Assembly: GCA_034336665.1 (NCBI GenBank)
Contig: CM067588.1
Span: 5,086,655 to 5,150,654, forward strand
DNA: 64,000 nucleotides
Source: Luscinia megarhynchos
Lineage: Eukaryota > Chordata > Aves > Passeriformes > Turdidae
Direction: 5' to 3'
Shown: one piece after another, positions 30,401 to 42,400 of the stretch
How positions within the stretch are numbered: the stretch's first letter is position 1
Layout: each line of letters begins with the position of its first letter
Translations under genes and position numbers: made by a program
The notes under the pieces: generated by a model
Seen by the model: only the letters and a program-made list of their open reading frames with translations
Told to the model about the DNA's origin: nothing
Database searches by the model: none

Positions 30401-33400
30401 CTGCCAGTGACGTGCCCGAGGGGAGCAGGGAACAGTGTTGAGTTCTGTGGATGGGCAGGAAAGAGGAAATGGCTGGCCTGACTGGTTATTATTGTCCCCA
30501 CGTCCCAGAGTGTCCCCGTGACGGTGCCTGTCTGTGCCCGCAGGTGTGGAGCGCGTGTCCCTGCAGCTGGACCTGGAGCAGGTGTTCCAGCTGGACAGCG
30601 TCGTGCTGCACTTCAGGGTTGGTGTCTGTGGGCAGCTCCTCTGCCCGTGAGGCGTCCCCCCGTGGTGCCAGCCGCGGTGCCAGCCCGTGTCTGTCTGTGT
30701 GTCTGTCCGTGCCCGCAGTCGCCGCCCGCCGCGATGCTGCTCGAGCGCTCCGAGGACGCGGGCAGGACGTGGCAGGTGCTGCAGTACCTGGCCTCCGACT
30801 GCGCCACCGCCTTCCCCCGCGTGCCCCGCGGCCCCCCCGAGGGCTGGCAGGACCCCCGGTGCCAGGAGCTGCAGGGACACCCCGTGCACGGGGGCACGGT
30901 ACGGACTGGGGGCGGCAGGGACCCCACTGTGGCCCTGGGCTGGGGTGGGTGGAAACCTCCTACACCTGGTGAGGGATGGGGGATGGGAGCCTCGTACACC
31001 TGGTGAGGGATGGGGGATGGAAACATCGTACACCTGGTGAGGGATGGGGGATGGGAGCCTCTGTACACCTGGTGAGGGATGGGGGATGGGAGCCTCGTAC
31101 ACCTGGTGAGGGATGGGGGATGGGAGCCTTGTACACCTGGTGAGGGATGGGGTGGGATGGAAACCCTCGTACACCTGGTGAGGGATGGGGGGATGGGAGC
31201 CTTGTACACCTGGTGAGGGATGGGGGATGGAAACCGCTCACACCTGGTGAGGGATGGGGGATGGAAACCGCTGACACCTGGTGAGGGATGGGGGATGGAA
31301 ACCGCTGACACCTGGTGAGGGATGGGGGATGGGAGCCTTGTACACCTGGTGAGGGATGGGGGATGGAAACATCGTACACCTGGTGAGGGATGGGGTGGGA
31401 TGGAAACACGCTCACACCTGGTGAGGGATGGGGGATGGAAACCTCGTACACCTGGTGAGGGATGGGGGATGGAAACATCGTACACCTGGTGAGGGATGGG
31501 GGGATGGGAGCCTTGTACACCTGGTGAGGGATGGGGGGATGGGAGCCTTGTACACCTGGTGAGGGATGGGGTGGATGGAAACCGCTCACACCTGGTGAGG
31601 GATGGGGGATGGAAACCTCGTACACCTGGTGAGGGATGGGGGATGGAAACATCGTACACCCTGGTGAGGGATGGGGGGATGGGAGCCTCGTACACCTGGT
31701 GAGGAGTGGGAGGATGGAAACCGCTCACACCTGGTGAGGGATGGGGATGGAAACCTCGTGACACCTGGTGAGGAGTGGGAGGATGGAAACCGCTCACACC
31801 TGGTGAGGGATGGGGGGATGGAAACCCTCGTACACCTGGTGAGGGATGGGGGGATGGGAAACCTCGTACACCTGGTGAGGGATGGGGGATGGGAAAGCTC
31901 GTACACCTGGTGAGGGATGGGGGATGGGAAACCTCTCGTACACCTGGTGAGGGATGGGGGATGGAAACATCGTACACCTGGTGAGGGATGGGGGATGGGA
32001 GCCTTGTACACCTGGTGAGGAGTGGGAGGATGGAAACCGCTCACACCTGGTGAAGGATGGGGGATGGGAACCTCCTACAGCTGGTGAAGGGATGGGGGAT
32101 GGCGATCTCTCACACCTGCTGAAGGATGGGGGGATGGAAGCCTCTCACACCTGGTGAAGGATGGGGCCCGTGGCTCCCAGCACTGCTGAGGGCAGTCCTT
32201 GGGGAGGTTCCTGCTCCCCTGGCAGGAAAGCCCTCTCTGCTCTGTGATGGGTGAGCTGTTGTGTTGGACTTACTGTCAAATCCTCTGCAGCTCTAAAGGC
32301 TGTCGCTGTGGTTAGTGGCAGAGGCAAGTCCAGAGCACACAGTGCCCGGAGCAGGAGCAGGGAGCAGCTCGACTTTCCTGCTTTTTAACCTCTGGTTTTT
32401 TTTCCCCTCTAAGGTGAAATTCAGTGTCCAAGACCTGGGGTCTACAATCAGCTCCTCTTACAGCCAAGCCATGGAGAGTAAGCGATGGGCCTCGTCCAGA
32501 GGGGAGAGGGGACTGAGGCTCCTCGTGGTTCTCCCTGCAGGATGGGAAGTGCTGAGCTGGGGTAGCCCCTGGGGGACCCTCAGCTGCACGTCTGGGCTCT
32601 CAAGGAGCAGCGTTTGGTCACTGCTGCTGGCTCAGCTGCTGCTCTTTGTGCCAATTCCTCCTTCCCTCGCTCCATATCCCCCCACCAATTGCGAGGAGTT
32701 TCTGCTGGGCCCCTGCTGCCCCTCACACCATCCCCTGCCCCAACAGAGCTGGGACCCTTCACCAACCTGCGCATCAACTTCACGGAGCTGCCCCACATCC
32801 CCCGCCAGGGCTACCACTCGCCCAGCACCTTCTACGCCGTGGCGGAGATGCAGGTGCTGGGGAGCTGCTTCTGCCACGGCCACGCCGAGCGCTGCGCCCC
32901 GGCAGGGAACCAGCACAGCGCGGTGAGCGTGGGGTGCCAGGGGCATGGGCACGGCTGGGATGGCTCTGCCATGGGCTGCCAGGGGCATGGGCACGGCTGG
33001 GATGGCTCTGCCATGGGCTGCCAGGGGCATGGGCACTGCTGGGATGGCTCTGCCATGGGCTGCCAGGGGCATGGGCACTGCTGGGATGGCACTGCCATGG
33101 GCTGCCAGGGGCATGGGCACGGCTGGGATGGCACTGCCATGGGCTGCCAGGGGCATGGGCACTGCTGGGATGGCTCTGCCATGGGCTGCCAGGGGCATGG
33201 GCACTGCTGGGATGGCACTGCCATGGGCTGCCAGGGGCATGGGCACTGCTGGGATGGCACTGCCAGGGGCATGGGCACGGCTGGGATGGCTCTGCCATGG
33301 GCTGCCAGGGGCATGGGCACGACTGGGATGGCTCTGCCATGGGCTGCCAGGGGCATGGGCAACATGGGGATGGCTCTACTGCCTGCCTGGGGTCTGGGCA

Positions 33401-36400
33401 CTGCTGGGATGGCTCTGCCATGGGGTGCCAGGGGCATGGGCACGGCTGGGATGGCTCTGCCATGGGCTGCCAGGTGGCTGGGCACTGTTGGGATGGTTCC
33501 ACTGCCTGCCAGGGGCATGGGCTTCTGGGATGGCTCTATTGCCTGCTAGTGGTCTGGGCAACACGGGGATGGCTCCACTGCCTGCCTGGGGTCTGGGCAC
33601 TGCTAGGATGGCTCCATTGCCTGCCAGGGACATGGGCACCATGGGAATGGCTCTGCCATGGGCTGCCAGGGGTCTGGGCAACATGGGGATGGCTCTATTG
33701 CCTGCCAGGGGGCTGGGCACCATGGGGATGGCTCCACTGCCTGCCCGGGGTGCTCCTGGGGATATAGTGACCATACGGTCACCAGTCATAATGACCATAT
33801 GCGGCTGAGGGAGGCTCTGGGATGGGCAAGAGCTGGAGGGGCAGCGGCAGGGTGAGGGTTTATCCTGATGACGGTCCCCAGGGTGGGTGACAGGGTGTCT
33901 GTGCCACACAGCAGGTCCCGGGGCACTGCGTGTGCCAGCACCACACGGCCGGGCCGCACTGCGAGCGCTGCGCTGCCCTGTTCAACGCCCGGCCCTGGGC
34001 ACCCGCCGAGGACAGCGACCCCCACGAGTGCCAGCGTACGGCCAGCGCTGCCCCCCAAACCCTGCCCCGCCCGCAGCTCCCAGCCCCTTCCTGGGGCTCT
34101 GTGGGGCTGGGGGTGGCACGGTGCCTCTGGTGGGCTGCAGCAGTGCCCGCCCCTGGTGCCGCTGTGGGGCTGTCACCGCGTCACTGTGTCACACAGGAGC
34201 CCTGGGCACCCTCTAGTGCCAGCGCTGCTGCTGCCAGAGGGGCTTGCACGGTTCCAGCTCCCACTGAGCCGTTTTCTGGGGTTTTTCAGGATGCGACTGC
34301 AATGGTCACTCGTCCTCGTGCCACTTTGACCCCGAGCTGTACCAGGCCAGCGGCGGGGCCAGCGGGGGGGTGTGTGACCACTGCCAGCACAACACCGAGG
34401 GCAACAACTGCGAGCGCTGCAAAACCAACTATTTCCGTAACCCGCGGCAGGAGCTGAGCCACCCCGAGGCCTGCCTGCGTGAGTGACACCCCAAAACCCC
34501 CCAGCGCCTCCCCCAGGACCTGCCCCGCTCAGCTGGGACGTCCATTGCCCGTTTGCAGCCTGTGAGTGTGACCCGGATGGCGCCGTGCCCGGCTCTGCCT
34601 GCGACCCGGGGACCGGGCGCTGTGTCTGCAAGGACAACGTGCAGGGGGACCGCTGCCACCTCTGCAAGCCGGGCTTTGCCCAGCTGGCCGCTGCCAACCC
34701 CGCTGGGTGCCGCAGTGAGTACCCCCAGGACGCCCCCCTGCCCCCGGGGTGCCCCCTCCCAAACGGACCCGGGTCCTGCCCAGCTTTGCTTTGGGGTTCT
34801 CAAGCCAAGGGTCTGGTTTGTTAAGGTTTATAAAAGCTCCTTGTTCAGTCTGGGGGTGGTTTCAGGTGTCAGTTTAGCAAAAAGCACGGGACAGGTGGGG
34901 TTTGGGGGTGTCCCCAGGGCTCAGGAGGTGATGCCATGCAGAGCATGGGTCAGGGCACTGCTGTGACCCCTGGGCTGGGGGGTGCTGAGGCCCCTCGGGC
35001 TCCAATTCCTGCTGCAGCACTTGGGGGGCTGTCAGAGCCAGGCGCAGATCTCCTGAGCTCGGGTGGGAAGGGAGAGGGGCAGAGCTCCTCTTCGGGGGGC
35101 TGTGGCTCCTCCAGAGGCTGCTCCTGCCGCAGCCAGCCCCTCCCTGTTGCAGGATGCACCTGCAATGCCCTGGGGACGCGGCAGGACACGGTGCCCTGTG
35201 ACGGTGACACCGGCAGCTGCTTCTGCCTGCCCAACGTGGTGGGCAGCGACTGCGGGCAGTGCGCGGCCGGGCACTGGGGGCTGGCCAGCGGGCAGGGCTG
35301 CCAGCCCTGTGCCTGCCACCCCCACGGCTCCCACAGCCCCCACTGCAACCAGGTACCTTCCCTTCCCTTCCCTTCCCTTCCCTTCCCTTCCCTTCCCTTC
35401 CCTTCCCTTCCCTTCCCTTCCCTTCCCTTCCCCTTCCCTTCCCTTCCCTTCCCCTTCCCTTCCCCTTCCCTTCCCTTCCCCTTCCCCTTCCCTTCCCTTC
35501 CCTTCCCCTTCCCCTTCCCTTCCCCTTCCCTTCCCCTTCCCTTCCCTTCCCTTCCCTTCCCCCTTCCCCATCAATAGGAACCTTCACAAAAACAGCCGTG
35601 TGCTCCCCAGTGCATCCCACTCCTATTTTTCTTCTCCTAGTTCTTAGAAAACACCACAGCAGATTATTAAGGAAAATGAAAGAAGGTGGTAATTATTGAG
35701 GCAAGATTAAGTCACTTTAACAAGCTTGATATTTATCAAGGAAGTGCTAATAAGACATCTTCATACAGGCGAGGGAAGTTAATTATGCTCATTTGTCAAT
35801 GAAAAGCATGTGTGCCACTTCAGGCTTAAGAGGCGACTGGGAAAATTAAAGTTAAATGTAAAAAACCCCCAAACATGACAAATTCTAAGAGCCTAAGATA
35901 AGTTCCAAACAAGCTCAGCGTGGGGAGAAGACCTGAGATGGCAAAGCAGCTGCTCGTGGGCGATCGCTTTGTTTTTGAAACAAGGCTGAGCACCCTCCTC
36001 GTGGTGCTGGGGCTGTTTGGAGCCTGTTTGGAGCCTGGCACGGGCACCTCGGGCACAGACTGAGAGGAGGAAATGGTCCAGGGGCTGGTTGAGGTGGTCA
36101 GGAGCAGCTGGGGGAGGGCTCTGCCAGTGAAGTGTGTCCCTGACGTGCCCCCTCTCAGTTCACAGGACAGTGCCCGTGCAGGGATGGCTTCACAGGACAG
36201 ACGTGCTCGGCCCTGGGGCAGCAGCAGTGCCCAGCCAGGCACTACAGGGATGCACAGGGAGGATGCACAGGTACGGCTTTGGTGTTTCCTGGGGGACACC
36301 ATGGAGTACCAGGGAAAAGGAGCAGCTGGCCCGTGTGCTGACATCCCTATCCCTGTGCTGCTTGGTGAGAGACCTTTCCTGTCTGGAACAGCCTCCCAGC

Positions 36401-39400
36401 TCATCTCCAGTATCCACCAGCGCCCTCCCAGCAGCCTTGGGCAAGTCCTGGGCCTCGCTGGGCTGGCCCTGTGGGGTCAGGGGCTGTGGGCTGGCCCTGT
36501 GGGGTCAGGGGCTGTGCCAGCTCCTGGGCCTGGGGGCTCTTCCCATTCCTCTGTCTGTGCCACCTTGGTCCCAGCAGCTGGGAGGGGACGGATGTCAGCT
36601 TGGGTTGGGGCCTCATTAACCCTAATTAAGGGGCTGGTTTTGCACAGACACAAAGTTCATCACCGCCGCCTTCTCTCTCCCGCCCCAGAGTGCGACTGCG
36701 ACTTCCAGGGCACGGAGGAGCTGGGCTGCGACAGGGCCACGGGCCGCTGCCTGTGCCGGGCCGGGGTCAGCGGGCCGCGCTGTGACCAGTGCCAGCCGGG
36801 CCACTGCGGCCCCTACCCCGGCTGCCAGCTGTGCCACCCCTGCTTCCACACGCGGGCCGGGGACGTGCAGCGCCTGCGCCAGCGCCAGGCCGGGCTGGCC
36901 AACGCCACGGCGCGGCTGCCGCCGGCCACGGGCGGCTCCCAGCTGGGCCCCCGCCTCTCGCGGGCGCTGCAGGGCCTGCAGCAGGCACAGGCCGCCCTGG
37001 GGCACCCCGCTGGCGCCCTGCAGGGGCTGCCACAGGCGGGCAGCGCGCTCGCTGCCGTCAGGTGAGGGCTGGCGGCGTGTCCCTGCTCCTCGAGGAGCTG
37101 TGGGGGTTTCTCTGTGAGCCCCTTGCGGGGTCCTGCTTGGGCTCTGCTTTGGTCCTGCTTGGGTCCTGCTTTGGTCCTGCTTGGGTCCTGCTTTGGTCCT
37201 GCTTGGGTTCTGCTTTGGTTCTTCTTGGTTCTGCTCTGGTTCTGCACTGGTTCTGCCCCTGCCAAGCCTGGCTCTGCTCACAAGGGCAGCAGGGAAGCAG
37301 CAGAGCAGATTCCCCGTGTGCCTGTCCTGTGCACAGTGTCCCCGAGGCAGGGGAAGTGTGTGCAGTGCATGGTGGCACTCAGGGTGGCATGGTGGCACTC
37401 AGGGATGCGTGGTGACACTCAGGGTGGCATGGTGGCACTCCAGGTGGCATGGTGGCACTCAGGGCTGTGTGGTGACACTCAGGGCTGTGTGGTGGCTCTC
37501 CCAGGGCACATCCAGCATTCTGGTCTCTGTGTAGACACGGTCCAGCTGTGGAGGGGCTGCAGCCCAGCTGCTCCCTCTGCAAACCTGCGAGGCCCTGGCT
37601 GTCCTGGGCTGTCTCTGGGCTCAGAAGTGTCCCTTTGCCAGGTGCTGGCAGTGCCCCAGCACGGGTGGCCCTCTCAGCCCTGCTCTCTGTCTGCGGGTGC
37701 TTTGCTCTCTACCTAATTCACGTTTTGTTCTTTTTCTCTCCCAGGGAGCAGGTCCGAGGCATAAATCCTGACCTTCATTTCCTGGATGACACTGCCTCGT
37801 TATCCAGGGAGCTCCAAGCCCTCAACAGCAGCTTGATTGCCACCAGCTCCCAGTACCAGAGCAAGAAGACCCAGTTTGAAAGCAGTCGCAGCACGGACCT
37901 GGCAGGTACAGCTCTGCAGCATCTCTTAATTTGCAGCCATTAATTTGCCTCAGCCTGGCTGCCTGGGGTTTCCCCCTGGTGGATGAGGAGCGATTTTTAC
38001 CCCGAGCAGCCTCAGAACAGCAAAGAGATCTCATGTCCCAGTGAAAGGGAAGCTCCCTGCTCCATGACCTGCCTTTCACACTCCGGGGTATTTGCTGGGG
38101 TGTTTTGGGGCTGGCAGCTCATTCTGTGCTCCTGCTCCCCACCAGCACAATCTCTGCTGCCTGGGAGGGGTGGGAAGGGGCCAGCCCTGCTGGGAGAGTG
38201 TCACTGAATCCACGAGGCACTGAGGGCACGGAGGTTGTGCACAGATGGAAGGGACTTTTACCCGCAGCCCTGAGTTCAGTCCTTCAGGAGACCTCGAGCT
38301 GGCTGAGGGCATGGCTGAGAGGTGTTCGGAATGAAAAGGAGTTTTTGGTGCCTAATCCCTGGCTGCACCCTGTGCAGGGCAGAGGCAGAGCCTCCCCGAG
38401 GGGGCTGCACTGCAGTTCTGAGTCACTTGTGCCATTTATCCCACAGGAGCCTTGCAGACCATCCGCTCTGCCTCCCGGCGCTCCGGCAGCGCGGGCGGCC
38501 TGGCGCGGGGCGCGGCGGGGCTGCTGGCGCAGGCCGGGGAGCGCCGCCGCAGCGCCGCGGGGCTGCAGCGCGGCCTGGCTGCCGGCACGGCCGAGCTGGC
38601 GGCCCTGCAGGGCCGGCTGGCCTCAGCCCCCGACCTCGCCCCTGCCATCAACCAGGTGAGGATGCAAAGCGGGTTTTTCACTGCTCCTGGTTTCCAGGGG
38701 GGCCCTGCAGAGCTCAGCAGGCAGGAGTCTCAGCCTGCAGTGCTGCTCCTCAGGCGTGGCAGGACATATCTCTGCCCAGACAGACTCAGCTGGAGAACTG
38801 GCCAAGCACCCCCTGCCCAGGGATCCCAAAGCACTGCCCCCCACCCCCTCCCAGCCCTGCTCTGGGGACTCTCTCGTGTCACTTCTTGTATCTCCAAGAC
38901 CCACTTTAATTCTGGATGAGGTTTCTCTTATTTCTCCTTCTCTGCTTTGTCATTGCCATGGAGATCCATCCCGGTGTTGGTTGCTGTGGAGACCACCAGC
39001 CTCCCCTCTCTGCTGCTGGGGGCACCAGCACGTTCTGAGCCACCAGCCTGGCCTGGCCTGGCTGTGCACGTGCCCTGCTGCACTGTGGGTTTGGGGGGAG
39101 CTCTGCCAGATGCTGCTGCTCCTCGTCCAGTTCTCCCCCAAACCATGCAGGGCAGATGGGTCGTTCTGCAGAGATGTTTGCTCCACACATTGCTGTTGCA
39201 CATCGTGAGCCACTGGGCCTTGGCTCCTGCTTTACTCCTGCTTTGCTCCTTTTTTTGGGCTGGTGGGGCTGTGCTGACCCAGTGTCACTGGCTTAGGTGA
39301 GGGCATCCAGCCCTGGCTGCCCCTTCTCTGATGGTGGCACATCCGCAGTGTGGCTGTGCCACCTGTGTCACTGCCAGCCCGCTGGGCTCCCTCCCATGCC

Positions 39401-42400
39401 CACAGAGCTCCTGCAGTGTGAGCTCAGCAGTTCCCAGCTGCCTGGGAACAGGGAACAGGGTCTGCCATCCCTTAGGGCTGTGTTTGCCTCCCTGCAGGCA
39501 CCCAGCTGTGCCCAGCACAACTCCAGCTGCTCTCTCCCTGCCCAGGTGTGCGGAGGGGCCCGAGTGGAGCCGTGCACCCCTGCCCGCTGCCAGGGGCTGC
39601 TGTGCCCTCGGGACAACAGCTCTGTCTGTGGGGCTGGCCAGCCCTGCCACGGCCTCTTCCCGCTGGCCAGCGGGGCCCTGGCTGCGGCCGGGCAAGCGGC
39701 CAAGGAGTTCAGCAGCCTGAGCGCCCGGCTCCGGGACACGGCGCAGCTGGTGAGTGTGGGCACTGCCCGTCCCCTCTCAGACAGCACAGAGCCAGGGATA
39801 CCCACCTCACGCTCTGTGTGAGGCTTGATGCCTTGGGCAGCTTCAGAAACGCAGGGATTTTGGAGTGGGAGGCGCCCTGCTTGGCAGAAGGGCTGAGAAT
39901 ATGGAAAACTCTCAGATTCTGCAGATTTGATGCATTCAATACAATCAGAGAGTTCAAGAAGCTCTTGCAGCTTATTTCTGTGCCTTGCAAAGAGGAAGTG
40001 AGGTTTCAAAGTAATTTAAAATCCATTTCAAAGTTGTTTTTAAAAGCTAAATGGTGCCATCCCTCTTTGAGAACTTCCTCTGCAAATCCAACCCTCAGCC
40101 TTTAACATTTACAGTCCTGTAAAGCTCTGGCACGGTGAGAACAGGGAGCAGCATCGTGCCTGGCCCGGGCCAGAGCTGAGGCAGGGCTGTGAGCTCTGGA
40201 TCCAGCAGAGGCCGTTGCTGTGTGCAGGTCAAGACCACGGAGCTGTCGGCGAGTCAGATCCAGAGCAGCACGCGGCGGCTGGCGGAGCAGCTGGCGGGGA
40301 CCAGGACGCAGATCCAGGGGGACGTGCGGCGCGTGCGGCAGCTCCTGCAGCGCCTGCGCGGCTTCCTGGCAGGTACCTCGAGGAGCTGGAGCAGGGACTG
40401 CGCAGAGTTAAGGGGAATAAAATGGGTATTTACTGAGAGGCAGTACCAGTGCCAGTATCCTGTCCGTGACGCCAATTTAATGTCACGATCCGCTCAACCC
40501 CAGCGGAGTCGTGATGGTTCGTTCGACCCCAGGGTGCAAAAGACAAAAGCAAGAGACTCAGGTTTTGTTCAGCAGAAAGCAGCAATGCAGTTTATTGCGT
40601 GAAAACAATTCAGTTTTGTGATATAGAGAGAGAGAGAGAGAGAGAGGGGGGAGAGACAGGTAAAGGAAACGAAGTAAAAGCGGAGAGAGAGAGAGAAAGG
40701 ATGGGATGTAGCTACCACCTGTGGCACTGCAGGGCTGGGGCAGCTCTGGGCATGGGCACAGCTGGTGTGAGCAGTGAGCAGGGAATGACTGAGCTTGGGA
40801 AACACCTCCAAGGTCACCGAGTCCGAGCTGTGCCCAATCCCTACCTTGTCACCAGTGCAGAGCACTGAGTGCCACGTCCAGGTGTTCCCTGGGCACTGCA
40901 GGGATGGGCATTGGCAGCCAGCAGGGCCCTGATGCAGAGAGGTTTTCTGGCCAGGCCAGCTGACGCAGACAGACAGACAGATGACCCTTCTCTGGAGCAG
41001 GCTGTTAATCAGATGAGAATTCCTTGTTGTCCTACAAACTGATGGGATGACTTATTGTTCACAGACAGATTGTAATAACATAATGAGCCTCCTGAGCATT
41101 AGCTGAATAAGAAAATCAGGTCATTTGGTGCTGCCTGGTGTTAATGATGAGTGAAGATATTTCTGAGCTAATCGCTGGGCTAATGTCCCTTGGGCTCTGC
41201 CTGCCTCTGATTTATTAACTTGTATTTGTGAAATGAGAAAAGGTTTGTCTTGAATCACACCCTCATCTGCTCAGTGAGAGCTGCCTGGCTGCTCTGGGCT
41301 CAGCCATGGTGTTATCATTGCCAAATCCAAGGTATCACTTCAGCTGCTTCCGGAAAGTTTTGCTGGTGTGAATGAGAAGTGCATGGAATTCAAAGAGATT
41401 AATTCAGAAGGGATCCTGGCAGCTGGAAGAGGAGATGTGTGTGGGATGTGGGTGTGGGTGTGAGGGTGGCTGCCCTCCTCCTCCCTCGCACTCCCACCTT
41501 CCCTGATGCTGTGTGTGTGCTGGCTCTGCAGACAAGGACACGGATCCTGCCTCTATCCAGGAAATCAGCGAGTCAGTTCTGTCGCTGCGCCTCCCCACGG
41601 ACGCTGCTGCAGTCCGGAGGAGAATGGCTGAGATCCAGAGGCTGGCGGCGGCGCTGCAGTGCCCCGAGGACATCCTTGCCCAGACAGCCGAGGATGTCGC
41701 CAGGGCCAAGAGGCTGCAGCAGGAGGCAGAGCAGGCCAGGTCGGTGGGGGTTCAAGGCCCTTGGCAGCTGAGGGTGCCTTGGCTGGGGTGGAACTGGTGG
41801 TTCTCAGCTGGGGTCAAATCTCACTCTGCCCGAGCTGTCCTGCCTTGCACAATCTGAAGTTTTAGGCCAGGATCTTCTGTGTCCATCCAGTGCCTAAAAG
41901 AATGAGTCTGCAATCTCCAGACACCTCCCTGGGGCCCCAGGGTGAATAAATCTCCCAATAATAGATCCCAGTATAGATACCAGGACAAGAAGGGCTTTAT
42001 CAAAAGCAATGGAGGCTTTTCCTTATCTCGAGTGCCTGGGAGGTGACAGCGTTGCCCTGGTATTAGTTGGTATGGATGACCTACATCCTAATTGCACAAG
42101 AGAGCACGGGGAGAGTCAGTGGGCTATTTGTTTTCTGGGTGAAAGTTGGGAGAATTATTCCATGGTCCCTTAAAAAGTAATTACAGGGTGTCCTTGCCAA
42201 TTTGGAGCATCTGCTTTGTCACAAGTTGACTTGCAGCAATACTCCAGCGAGAAGGTCAGCAGGATAAATCTGTAAACTCCTTGGCTGTGTCTGACACCTG
42301 CTTAACCTGCTGGAAGTGATGAGACAGGGGAGCTTGGCTTTCTCCAGAGCTCTGTCACCCAGCCTGAGCAGTCCCACCGTGAGCAGAACACTGGTCATTG

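Noticed and set aside
32614..33808. Gly/Met/Ala-rich long frames in LAMB3 intron 7
   Set aside because: A 42-base repeat keeps frames open; the flanking exons splice around it.
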